From contig JAYPEK010000011.1 in NCBI GenBank assembly GCA_038125725.1, forward strand, positions 1-64,000: a stretch of DNA of 64,000 nucleotides. Direction: 5' to 3'. The number at the start of each line of letters is the position of its first letter. Positions within the stretch are counted from its first letter, which is position 1. This document shows, piece after piece, positions 15,236 to 23,481 of this stretch. A program made the translations under genes and the position numbers. A model generated the notes under the pieces. It was not told the origin of the DNA, made no database searches, and saw only the letters and a program-made list of their open reading frames with translations. The stretch comes from TMED8 sp038125725. GTDB taxonomy: Bacteria > Pseudomonadota > Alphaproteobacteria > Rhodospirillales > Casp-alpha2.

Positions 15236-15445
15236 TCAGTCGATCACCGACAGATTCTCGGCGGACGATTTACCGTCGCGACCGGGCTGGACCTCATAGG
15301 CGACTTTCTGGCCTTCGCTGAGAGTCCTCAGGCCGGCACGCTCGACGGCCGAAATATGGACGAAGGCGTCCTTGCCGCCATCTTCCGGCTCGATGAAACC
15401 AAAACCCTTGGTCGGGTTGAACCACTTCACAGTACCATTAGCCAT
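15236..15445 (-). CDS. cspA: Cold-shock protein
   Basis: A 69-residue single cold-shock domain that binds single-stranded RNA/DNA as an RNA chaperone. RNP1 (KGFGFIEP) and RNP2 (DAFVHISAV) are intact, after MANGTVKWFNPT. Start ATG has the ribosome binding site ggagg. The upstream gap is long (over 250 bases before any other recognisable element), consistent with a long 5' leader as is usual for csp genes, though no cold box was identified. Confidence 0.96.
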   Translation of the reverse strand: MANGTVKWFNPTKGFGFIEPEDGGKDAFVHISAVERAGLRTLSEGQKVAYEVQPGRDGKSSAENLSVID

Positions 15446-15842
15446 TGTTAATTCCTCCAACAGGCGTTTGCATCCGCACCGCACACCATGTGCGGCGCGG
15501 CCGGTATTACGATCACATTGTCAGGGGGTAACTCAGCTAAACGGCGTACCGGTCGGTTCAGGTAACACCAAACGAATGTAACGTATGTGTGGCTTTTAGT
15601 CGGCCCTGTGGAAAAGTCAACGGCCCATGTCGGCAAAGGCGGCGAAAACGCCGATACGCCATAAGACTTTGTTCTAGAAGCATAGGAATTTATTGACTTT
15701 TCCAAAAGGCCGTGTTATGGCTCGTTCGCCGCGTCGGTCTCCGGCGGCGGCGCGCTATTTTACAATCGAATCAGGTTTCGGCCGGGGCCGATGGTTCCAT
15801 ACTCGGGGACGCATTGGGGCCGGCTTGGCAAAGGTATCACGC

Positions 15843-15920
15843 GTCGTCCCCGCGAAGGCGGGGACCCATGGCGCCGCCTCGCTTGCCTTTTCCGTGGGCC
15901 CCCGCCTTCGCGGGGGCGAC
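15843..15920. repeat. REP-like palindrome pair 1
   Basis: Unit gtcgtccccgcgaaggcggg followed by gaccca (15843-15868) faces an inverted copy at 15895-15920 that matches at 24 of 26 positions. Each unit is itself a hairpin (ccccgc-gaag-gcgggg type) and the pair can fold into a larger cruciform. This resembles the dispersed extragenic palindromes of many proteobacteria. Confidence 0.75.
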
Positions 15921-16094
15921 GGACTGTTTTGGGGCGGACGCCGAGACCGCTGGAGACGCGCGCCTCCAAAGCCCACTGGCAACCGGGCCCTCCCCGGCGC
16001 GCTGCGGATGAGAATTGGGTTCGTTCCTGAGATTTTTTTGCGAACCGTTTGGAATCAATAGGTTCCAACCCGTGAAATTTCGATCTCCCGCCCC

Positions 16095-16200
16095 GTCATT
16101 CCCGCGAACGCGGGAATCCAGTGGGTGTCCGCGACGGTTTCGCTGCTGGGAAGGATGATGCCTGCGGCATCAAATGGGTCCCCGCTTTCGCGGGGACGAC
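16095..16200. repeat. REP-like palindrome pair 2
   Basis: Unit gtcattcccgcgaacgcggg followed by aatcca (16095-16120) and an inverted copy at 16175-16200 that belongs to the same family as pair 1. The core is again cccgcgaa-n-cgcggg. The second pair ends 24 bases before the stop codon of the next gene. Confidence 0.75.
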
Positions 16201-16224
16201 GATGGAGGCGCTGCGGGCTATTGG

Positions 16225-16881
16225 TCAGCCGATCTTGAACTTCTTCAGATTCGCCGGCACGCGGATGCCTTTTTTCAGGCGCGCGTCGGGGATCGGCTTG
16301 CCGACTTCCTGGGTGATCGGCAGCACGCCGGCCCAGCAGTCGAGGTCGTAGTCGGGCTCGTCGTCGATGGGATCGCCTTGGCGCACCTTGGCCACCACTT
16401 CGTCCAAGGTCATGCCCATCACCATGGTGCCCTTGACCTCCTGCGTGGTGTTGGGCCGCACCTGGTCCTTGCGGCCGGGCACGATGCGTTCCATCAGGGC
16501 GTCCAGATGGTGTTCCTTCGCCTCGCGGCCCTCCACCGGTTCGGCGACACCGAAGGCCATCACCGAGCGGTAGTTGACGCTGTGGTGAAAACCGGACCGG
16601 GCCAGCACCAGGCCGTCCAGGTGGCTGATGGTGACGCAAACGGGCACGCCGGTCTTCTGCGTCTTCAACGCCTGGCTGGCGGCGGAGCCGTGCCAATAAA
16701 GGCGCTCGCCCTCGCGCCAGTGCAGGGTCGGCGTGACGAAGGGCTGGCCGTCGATGACGTAGCCGACGTGACACAAGAGCGCCGCGTCGATGATGGCATG
16801 CACGGTTTCCTTGTCGTAGGTGCCGCGCTTGTGCGCCCGGCGCAGCCGGGTTCTCGGGGTCTTTTCGTAGCTGTCGGTCAT
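16225..16881 (-). CDS. Pyridoxamine 5'-phosphate oxidase-family flavin-binding protein
   Basis: A 218-residue protein of the FMN-binding split-barrel group (NimA-like branch). Seen in sequence: LLCHVGYVIDGQPFVTPTLHWREGERLYWHGSAAS in the first half, VCVTISHLDGLVLARSGFHHSVNYRSVMAFG in the barrel, and a C-terminal region WAGVLPI typical of this branch. It is divergent from a MocR-type regulator across a 119-base gap, a common pairing that suggests regulation by pyridoxal phosphate or a related ligand. It may be a flavin oxidoreductase; true pyridoxamine oxidase activity is not implied. Confidence 0.86.
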   Translation of the reverse strand: MTDSYEKTPRTRLRRAHKRGTYDKETVHAIIDAALLCHVGYVIDGQPFVTPTLHWREGERLYWHGSAASQALKTQKTGVPVCVTISHLDGLVLARSGFHHSVNYRSVMAFGVAEPVEGREAKEHHLDALMERIVPGRKDQVRPNTTQEVKGTMVMGMTLDEVVAKVRQGDPIDDEPDYDLDCWAGVLPITQEVGKPIPDARLKKGIRVPANLKKFKIG

Positions 16882-17000
16882 GGCAATGGTCCCATGCGTT
16901 GGTGAAGGGCGTTCGGGTGGTTATTGACTGGTGCCGGAACCTAAGAGGAAAATGGTTATCAATGAAGGACCGATTTTGATTTTTTGATAGGGCCATTTTA

Positions 17001-18497
17001 ATGCCGCGAATTTCCAAGGCGCCGCTGCTCACCCTCGCCCTCGACGCGGGCGCGGCGGAGCCGGCCTACCGCCAGCTCTACGAGCAGATCCGCGCCGCCA
17101 TCCTGGAGGGCCGGCTGAAGCCCGGCACGCGGCTTCCGTCGTCGCGGGCGTTGTCGCGCGAACTCTCGATCTCGCGCAACACGGTGCTGACGGCGTTCGA
17201 GATGCTGCTGCACGAAGGCTATACCGAGAGCGGCGTCGGCTCGGGCACGCGGGTTTCGGCGGTGCTGCCGGAAGCGTTGCTTTCCGCGCGGGAACCTGGC
17301 TCCAAGCCGGCGCCCACGAAGGCGGCAGCCGGCGCGCTCCGGGTTTCCAGGCTCGCGGCGAGCCTGGATGCCATGCGCCAGCGCAGCCGCACCGACCAGC
17401 GCGCCTTCCGCCCCGGCCTGCCGGAGATGCGGGAGTTCCCCTGGAATCAATGGGGGCGGCTTGCGGGCCGGCTCTGGCGCCATCCGCCGCCCGACCTGGT
17501 CGGCGGCGGGGCGCTGGCGGGCTATGCGCCGTTGCGCGACGCCATCGCGCATTACGTCGCCGCCGTGCGCGGCGTTCAATGCTCGGGCGCGCAGGTGATG
17601 ATCACCTCCGGCGCCCAGCAGGGGTTGGACCTGGTGGCGCGGCTGCTGTTGGATCCCGGCGACAAGGTGTGGATGGAGGACCCGGGCTATGCGGGCTTGC
17701 GCGGCGCCATTACCGCCGCCGGCGCCGAAATCACGCCGGTGCCGGTGGACGCGGACGGGCTGGTGGTGGCGGCGGGCATCGAACGCGCGCCGGACGCGGT
17801 GCTGGCCGCCGTGACGCCGTCGCACCAGTATCCCACCGGTGCCACCATGAGCCTGGCGCGCCGGCTGGAACTGCTGGAATGGGTGCGCGGCGCCAATGCC
17901 TGGGTGCTGGAGGACGACTACGACAGCGAATACCGCTACGCCGGCAAGCCGCTATCGGCGTTGCAAGGCCTCGACGACACCGGGCGCGTGATCTACGTCG
18001 GCACTTTCTCGAAGGTGATGTTTCCGGCGCTCCGGCTTGGTTACGTGATTCTGCCCGACGCCCTGGTGGCGCCGTTCCTGGCCATGCGCTCGGTCCTCGA
18101 CGACGCGCCGGCCTTGGGCCTGCAGCCGGTGCTGGCGTCGTTCATGGAAGAGGGCCATTTCGCCGCCCACGTGCGCCGCACCCGCGCGCTTTATGCCGAG
18201 CGCCAGGCCTTCTTTCTGGACCAACTGGCGCGGCACGCGGGCGGGTTGTTGCGGGCGGAAGCGGACGACGCCGGCATGCACTTGGTGGTCGGTCTGGACC
18301 CGGGGCTCGGGATGACTGACCGCGAGGCGGCTTCGCGGGCCGATGCGGCGGGGCTCTCGGCGCCGGCGCTGTCCGGCTGCTCCATGGGGCCGGCGGCGCG
18401 CGAGGGCTTGGTGCTCGGCTACACCGGCTTCACCGAGGCCGAGATCGCGCGTGCCGTGAAGCGGTTGGCGCGGGTGCTCGCGCCTGATAACAATTGA
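17001..18497 (+). CDS. MocR-type regulator (GntR HTH fused to aminotransferase fold)
   Basis: A 498-residue regulator: GntR winged helix at about 15-85 (AYRQLYEQIRAAILEGRLKPGTRLPSSRALSRELSISRNTV) and a fold-type I aminotransferase-like domain from about 130 to the end. PLP-site segments are present: TSGAQQGLDLVARLL, TPSHQYPTG, VLEDDYDSEYRY and TFSKVMFPALRLGY with the Schiff-base lysine. Such proteins (PdxR, GabR, TauR) use PLP as effector. Divergent from the flavin-binding protein, its likely target. The MmgE/PrpD gene follows 23 bases downstream and could also be in its transcript. Confidence 0.93.
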   Translation: MPRISKAPLLTLALDAGAAEPAYRQLYEQIRAAILEGRLKPGTRLPSSRALSRELSISRNTVLTAFEMLLHEGYTESGVGSGTRVSAVLPEALLSAREPGSKPAPTKAAAGALRVSRLAASLDAMRQRSRTDQRAFRPGLPEMREFPWNQWGRLAGRLWRHPPPDLVGGGALAGYAPLRDAIAHYVAAVRGVQCSGAQVMITSGAQQGLDLVARLLLDPGDKVWMEDPGYAGLRGAITAAGAEITPVPVDADGLVVAAGIERAPDAVLAAVTPSHQYPTGATMSLARRLELLEWVRGANAWVLEDDYDSEYRYAGKPLSALQGLDDTGRVIYVGTFSKVMFPALRLGYVILPDALVAPFLAMRSVLDDAPALGLQPVLASFMEEGHFAAHVRRTRALYAERQAFFLDQLARHAGGLLRAEADDAGMHLVVGLDPGLGMTDREAASRADAAGLSAPALSGCSMGPAAREGLVLGYTGFTEAEIARAVKRLARVLAPDNN

Positions 18498-18520
18498 GCC
18501 ATCCGGAGGAGGGGACCGAA

Positions 18521-19915
18521 ATGACCAATATCGCCACGCGCCTGGCCGAACATATTCACGCCGTCCGTTGGGAGGACCTGCCCGATGACGCCATCCATTG
18601 GGCCAAGGTCGGCATTCTCGATACCGTCGCGGTGACGCTGGCCGGCGCGTCGGAGGATTGCACCCGCATCGCGCTGGGCTTGCCGGGCGTCGCCGATGCG
18701 GCCGGCCCGGCGCTGGTCTACGGCCACGGGCGGCGCGCATCGGTATTGGATGCCGCCTTGATCAACGGCGTCGCCTCGCACGCGCTCGACTACGACGACG
18801 TCAACAACCATATCGGCGGCCACCCCTCCGTGCCGCTGGTGCCGGCGATCCTGGCGCTGGCGGATGACTTGGAAGTGTCCGGGCGCGACGTGGTGCTGGC
18901 CTACGTGGCGGGCTTCGAGGCCGAGACCCGCATCGGGCGCGGCGTCAACCAGCACCACTACGAGAAGGGCTGGCACCCCACCGCGACGCTCGGCATCTTC
19001 GGCACCGTCGCCGCGGCGAGCCGGCTGATGCGCCTCGACGTGGCGACCACCGCCGTGGCGCTCGGCATGGCGACGTCGCTTTCGAGCGGCCTCAAGGCCA
19101 ATTTCGGCACCATGACCAAGCCGCTGCATATCGGCCACAGCGTGCGCAACGGCCTCTTCGCCGCCATGCTGGCCAGGGACGGCTTCACCGCCAACGCCGG
19201 CGCCTTCGAGCACCATCAAGGGTTCCTGGACGTCTTCAACGGCCCCGGCACCTACGACATGGAGCGTACGTTTGCCGAATGGGGCCAGCCCTGGAACGTC
19301 ATCCAGCCGGGGCCGAACCTGAAGCAGTTCCCTTGCTGCGGTTCCACCCACGGCGCCATTAACGCCATGCTGCAGCTCCGCGCCGAAACCGGCTTGCAGC
19401 CCGAAGAGGTTGCCGAGATCACCGTGCTGACGACGCCGAGGCGCCTGCCGCATACCGACAACCCCGATCCCAAGAGCGGCCTGCAGGCGAAGTTCTCCAT
19501 GCACTACGTCACCGCCCGCGCGCTCACCGACGGCGCCGTGAAGCTGGCGCACTTCGACGGCAATGCCTTCGACGACGACGGGCCGCGTTCGGTGATGGGC
19601 AAGATCAAGACCGGCATCCACCCGGACATGGCCGATCCCGACCACGACGGCTACGGCGCCGAGGTGATCGTCGCCACCACCGACGGGCGCGAGTTGCGCC
19701 AGCGCGTCGACAACGACGTCTTGCGCGGCCCGGGCTATCCCATGACCGAGGCGGAACTGATGGACAAGTTCACCGACTGCGTCTCGCGGGTTTTGCCGGA
19801 CGCCCGCGTCGTTGGGCTGCACGAGATGCTGATGGGGCTGGACGGGTTGGAACGCGCCGCCGATCTCTCGGCCTTCATCGAGGCCGACCGGGTCGCTTCT
19901 CACGCCGCCGAGTAG
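18521..19915 (+). CDS. MmgE/PrpD family protein
   Basis: A 464-residue member of the 2-methylcitrate dehydratase/IDS-epimerase superfamily. Recognised from GILDTVAVTLAG, NGVASHALDYDDVNNHIGGHPSVPLVPAILALAD, GWHPTATLGIFGTVAAASRL and FPCCGSTHGAINAM. Start ATG (18521) is preceded by the strong ggaggagggg site. No other methylcitrate-cycle gene is nearby, so a general dehydratase or epimerase on an organic acid is as likely as PrpD. The following phaC is convergent after 11 bases. Confidence 0.88.
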   Translation: MTNIATRLAEHIHAVRWEDLPDDAIHWAKVGILDTVAVTLAGASEDCTRIALGLPGVADAAGPALVYGHGRRASVLDAALINGVASHALDYDDVNNHIGGHPSVPLVPAILALADDLEVSGRDVVLAYVAGFEAETRIGRGVNQHHYEKGWHPTATLGIFGTVAAASRLMRLDVATTAVALGMATSLSSGLKANFGTMTKPLHIGHSVRNGLFAAMLARDGFTANAGAFEHHQGFLDVFNGPGTYDMERTFAEWGQPWNVIQPGPNLKQFPCCGSTHGAINAMLQLRAETGLQPEEVAEITVLTTPRRLPHTDNPDPKSGLQAKFSMHYVTARALTDGAVKLAHFDGNAFDDDGPRSVMGKIKTGIHPDMADPDHDGYGAEVIVATTDGRELRQRVDNDVLRGPGYPMTEAELMDKFTDCVSRVLPDARVVGLHEMLMGLDGLERAADLSAFIEADRVASHAAE

Positions 19916-19926
19916 GTGGAGTCAGG

Positions 19927-21732
19927 TCAGTTTTTGGCCTGGATCATCACGTATTCGCCGGGCGCGTCGCACAAGGGTTTCAGCTTGCCGTCGCCGGGTT
20001 TCCGGGCCGGGACCGTCTCGCCGCCGGCGCGTTCCTTGGCCCAGGCGTCCCAATCGGGCCACCAGGACCCGGCGTGTTCCTCGGCGCCTTCCAGCCACTG
20101 GTCCGGCGTTCCGGAGAGGTCGTCGTTGGTCCAGTAGCCGTACTTGGGCTTCGACGGCGGGTTGACGACACCGGCGATATGGCCGGAACCGGCGAGGACG
20201 AAACGGATCGGCCCCTTGTAGAGTTGCGTCGCCGAGTAGGTCGACTTCCAGGGCGCGATATGGTCCTCGCGGGTCGAGATGATGTAGGTGGGGACGGCGA
20301 TCTTGCGCAGATCGATCTTGACCCCGTCGAGTTCCAGCCCGCCCGGTTCGATGAGCTTGTTCTCGAGGTACATCTTGCGCAGGTAGAACGAGTGCATGGC
20401 GGCCGGCATGCGGGTCGAGTCGGAGTTCCAGTATAGAAGATCGAACGGGAACGGGTCCTTGCCCATGAGGTAGTTGTTGATGACGAAGGACCAGATCAGG
20501 TCGTTGGCGCGCAGCATGTTGAAGGTGGTCGCCATCTCCGAACCTTCGAGATAGCCGCGTTCCTCCATCTTCTCTTCCAGGCTGGTGAGCTGGCTGTCGT
20601 CGATGAAGATGCCGAGCTCGCCGGCCTCGGTGAAGTCGACCATGGTGGTGAAGAAGGTGGCGGAATTGACCCGGTCGATCTTCTTCTTCGCCGTCAGGTA
20701 GGCCAGCGTGCAGGCGAGCAGCGTGCCGCCGATGCAGTAGCCGATGACGTTGACCTGCTTCTCGCCGGTCGCCTTCTCGATCGCCTCGAGCGCTTCGACG
20801 GGGCCTTCCAGCATGTAGTCGTCGAAGGTCTTGGCGGCGAGTTCGGAATCCGGATTGACCCAGGAGATGACGAACACCGTATGGCCCTGATCGGTGGCCC
20901 ATTTGATGAAGGAGTTCTTCTCGCGCAGATCGAGGATGTAATACTTGTTGATCCACGGCGGCACGATCAGAAGCGGCGTCTTCACCACCTCGTCGGTGGT
21001 CGGGTCGAACTGCAGCAGTTCCATCAGCGCGTTGCGGTACACGACCTTGCCCGGCGTCGTGGCGACGTTGCCGCCGACCTGGAAGGCGTCCGGATCGGTC
21101 ATCTTGATACGCAACTGGCCGTCGGAGTTCTCAAGATCCGAGATCAGGTTCTCGAGGCCCTTGACCAGGTTTTCGCCGCCCGATTCCAAGGTCGTGCGTA
21201 GCACTTCTGGATTGGTCAGCACGAAGTTCGACGGCGACAGCGCGTCGGTGAACTGGCGGGTGTAGAAGTCGACCTTGTCGGCGGTCTTCTTATCCATGCC
21301 CTCGACACCGGAAACGGTCGACTGCATCCAGCGCGACGTGAGCAGGTAGGACTGCTTGATGAAATCGAACACCTGGTTGTCGGCCCAGGCCTCGTCGCGG
21401 AAGCGATAGTCGTCCTTGGCCGGCGCTACCATCGGCGCCACCTCGGCACCCATCATGCGCTGCGCCGTGGTCTGCCACAGCGTCAGGTAGTCGCTCCAGA
21501 GGTTGAGGCTCGATTCGACGATATGCGCCGGGTTGGCCATCATGAGACGGGTCAGTTCGGCGAAGGCTTCGCCGACGTTGAGCGGATCGGTTTCCGGAAG
21601 CGTCCCCGATGCCATCTGGCGGTTGACGAAATCGGCCACCAGCTTCTGGCTGCGCTCGGCAATCGAGGCCATGGATTTCGACATCTCCGCGGGATCGGGA
21701 AGGGCGGTCTGATCGTCGGGTTGATCGTTCAT
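19927..21732 (-). CDS. phaC: Class I poly(3-hydroxyalkanoate) polymerase
   Basis: Polymerises 3-hydroxyacyl-CoA into storage polyester on the granule surface. The 601-residue length fits class I. The lipase-like box is GYCIGGT with the catalytic C333; the Asp is in the region STREDHIAP and the His in GSGHIAGVVNP. The N-terminal domain (about 60-230) has LNLWSDYLTLW and the W-rich ADNQVFDFIKQSYLLTSRW segment. Start is the ATG before NDQPDDQ with an aagga site. No phaA, phaB, phasin or phaR adjoins, so they are elsewhere. The gene ends 11 bases from the convergent MmgE/PrpD gene. Confidence 0.95.
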   Translation of the reverse strand: MNDQPDDQTALPDPAEMSKSMASIAERSQKLVADFVNRQMASGTLPETDPLNVGEAFAELTRLMMANPAHIVESSLNLWSDYLTLWQTTAQRMMGAEVAPMVAPAKDDYRFRDEAWADNQVFDFIKQSYLLTSRWMQSTVSGVEGMDKKTADKVDFYTRQFTDALSPSNFVLTNPEVLRTTLESGGENLVKGLENLISDLENSDGQLRIKMTDPDAFQVGGNVATTPGKVVYRNALMELLQFDPTTDEVVKTPLLIVPPWINKYYILDLREKNSFIKWATDQGHTVFVISWVNPDSELAAKTFDDYMLEGPVEALEAIEKATGEKQVNVIGYCIGGTLLACTLAYLTAKKKIDRVNSATFFTTMVDFTEAGELGIFIDDSQLTSLEEKMEERGYLEGSEMATTFNMLRANDLIWSFVINNYLMGKDPFPFDLLYWNSDSTRMPAAMHSFYLRKMYLENKLIEPGGLELDGVKIDLRKIAVPTYIISTREDHIAPWKSTYSATQLYKGPIRFVLAGSGHIAGVVNPPSKPKYGYWTNDDLSGTPDQWLEGAEEHAGSWWPDWDAWAKERAGGETVPARKPGDGKLKPLCDAPGEYVMIQAKN

Positions 21733-21898
21733 CGGATCGTCCTTTAAGATTGCTTGCAAATTGGCGTTCGCGCGTAGAGACTGCGAGACTGTTTGCGAAG
21801 GCTTAACTATTTGAAAGCATCATCAGAATCAAGTGAAATGCTGCGCCTGCGAAACAGGGCCTGGCGATAAAACGGCTCGTAAAAGGGGAGCGGTGGGA

Positions 21899-23050
21899 AT
21901 GCAAAAAATGAAGATCAAAACCACGATATCACGCGTTGCCGTCGTGGCCGCCGCCGGCCTCATGCTGTCGTCCTGTTCGCAGGTTCCCGACGCGGTCAAT
22001 CCGGTCAAATGGTACGACAACACGGTCGAATTTTTCTCCGGCGACAAGCAAGAGGAACAGGCCGAAACGGCCGCCAACGGACAGGCCGCCAAGAAGCTTC
22101 CCGCGGACAGCGCCCAGGCAACCGGCGAGGGCCAAGCGTTTCCCAGCCTGAACCGCGTCGACCGCCAGGCCGAATACGAAGCCGCCCGCGCCAAGGGTGG
22201 TCTTGTCGCCGACGTACAGGGTCGCCAATACGCGCCGGCCATCGCGCGCCAGGGCGAACCCGCCTCCAGGCTGGCCGAGGCGCCGCCGGAGCCGCCGAAA
22301 GCGACCGCCCAGGCGCCGTCGCAACCGGCACCGGCGCCGATGCCGGCTTCGCCCGTGGTGTCCTCCACCGATTTGGCTTCCGCGCCGGCGACGGCGTCGG
22401 GCGGCGGCTTGCCGACGACCGCCGAACAGCAGGCCTTCGAGGAGCGCCTGCGCAAGCAGTTGGCTGAAATCCGCGCCCGTGCCGCCGAGCCCGGTCCGTC
22501 CTTGCCGCGGTCCGACAGTTCCGTCATTGCGTCGCTGGCGCCCGACCAGTTCGGCACCGTCGTGGTGTCGTCGTCCGGGATCGAGGCCGGCAGTCAGTCC
22601 GCCGCCATGGCCGCGCCGACCACGACGGTCGCAGCCGCGCCTTCCGCGGGCGGGCTTTCATATCTCGAGCGCCAGCCGCGCCCGCTGGGCTCCGGCGCGG
22701 TGCGCGTGGCGACCATTCAGTTCGAGAACGGCTCGGCCAGCCTGAGCGCCAGCGACCGCCGCATCCTGGCCGACGTGCGCCAGTTGCAGCGCGAGCGTGG
22801 CGGCCGTATCCACATCGTCGGCCATGCGTCGAGCCGCACCCGGACCATGGATCCGGTGCAGCACAAGATGGTCAACTTCAAGGTCTCCGTCGACCGCGCC
22901 AACATCGTGGCGCGCGAGTTGATGCGGCTGGGCACCAAGCAGGACGAACTGCTGGTCGACGCCGTTTCCGACACCAGCCCGGTGTTCTACGAATTCATGC
23001 CGTCGGGCGAGGCCGGCAACCGCCGCGCGGAGATCTACCTGGAAGGCTGA
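21899..23050 (+). CDS. OmpA-domain lipoprotein
   Basis: A 383-residue envelope protein with a lipoprotein signal (MQKMKIKTTISRV to LMLSSCSQVP, lipobox L-S-S-C, Cys at about 25), a long low-complexity Ala/Pro/Gln-rich stretch (about 50-275), and a C-terminal OmpA-like peptidoglycan-binding domain (about 280-383) with VATIQFENGSASLSASDRRILADV, HIVGHASSRT and NRRAEIYLEG. It likely links outer membrane to peptidoglycan (Pal-like). Start ATG at 21899 has a ggggag site. Divergent from phaC, with 166 bases between them. Confidence 0.87.
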   Translation: MQKMKIKTTISRVAVVAAAGLMLSSCSQVPDAVNPVKWYDNTVEFFSGDKQEEQAETAANGQAAKKLPADSAQATGEGQAFPSLNRVDRQAEYEAARAKGGLVADVQGRQYAPAIARQGEPASRLAEAPPEPPKATAQAPSQPAPAPMPASPVVSSTDLASAPATASGGGLPTTAEQQAFEERLRKQLAEIRARAAEPGPSLPRSDSSVIASLAPDQFGTVVVSSSGIEAGSQSAAMAAPTTTVAAAPSAGGLSYLERQPRPLGSGAVRVATIQFENGSASLSASDRRILADVRQLQRERGGRIHIVGHASSRTRTMDPVQHKMVNFKVSVDRANIVARELMRLGTKQDELLVDAVSDTSPVFYEFMPSGEAGNRRAEIYLEG

Positions 23051-23051
23051 C

Positions 23052-23417
23052 ATGCAGACCTACACGGGGAGCTGCCACTGCGGCGGGGTCGCTTTCGAAG
23101 TCGATACCGTCCTGGACCAGGTCTCGGTCTGTAATTGCTCGATCTGAACGCGCCGCAACGCGGTCATGCATCGGGTGAGGCCTGAGAACCTGCGCATCCT
23201 GAAGGGCGAGGATCTGTTGACCCTCTACACCTTCAACACGGGAACGGCGCAGCATTATTTCTGCCGCAATTTCGGTATATACACCTTTCACCGGCCGCGC
23301 TCGGCGCCCGAGTTCTACACCGTCAACGTCTTCTGCCTGGACGGTGTCGACGCCGATACCATCGCCGGGCTGAAGGTCAACCAATTCGACGGCAAGGGGT
23401 TCTCCGTCGTTGATTGA
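23052..23417 (+). pseudogene. GFA-family (glutathione-dependent formaldehyde-activating) gene broken by an in-frame UGA
   Basis: The frame begins MQTYTGSCHCGGVAFEV and continues to VSVCNCSI, then meets TGA (23145-23147) exactly where the family has a zinc-binding Cys (CNCSIC). It resumes as TRRNAVMHRVRPENLRI, LYTFNTGTAQHYFCRNFGIYTFHRPR and runs to the stop at 23417. A second conserved Cys, in the FCxxCGIY motif, is Phe (FCRNFGIY). Two lesions in the zinc sites argue for a pseudogene rather than selenocysteine; without the second change Sec would have been plausible. A shorter product from an ATG at 23166 could still be made, lacking the N-terminal zinc motif. It directly follows the OmpA lipoprotein. 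Confidence 0.75.
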
Positions 23418-23481
23418 CGACGCCACGGAGAGCCGGTGAAATCAACTTGTAGCAAACGCAATCATCTGGCATGTGAACGAC

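Larger units (their letters stand above)
15446..16224. other. Long noncoding stretch with cspA leader and REP-like palindromes
   Basis: About 780 bases with no convincing gene. The first 250 bases would be the cspA promoter and leader. The remainder contains four copies of a roughly 26-base palindromic unit in two inverted pairs. Short frames crossing the area are generated by the palindromes and lack ribosome binding sites. Confidence 0.65.

Noticed and set aside
15690..16068. Several short open frames across the palindromic noncoding region
   Set aside because: They are generated by GC-rich inverted repeats, occur on both strands over the same bases, and lack ribosome binding sites.
23145..23210. 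Selenocysteine insertion at the UGA of the GFA-family gene
   Set aside because: Only a tiny hairpin (ccgc-aac-gcgg) follows the UGA, and another zinc-site Cys has also been lost, so decay is the simpler reading.
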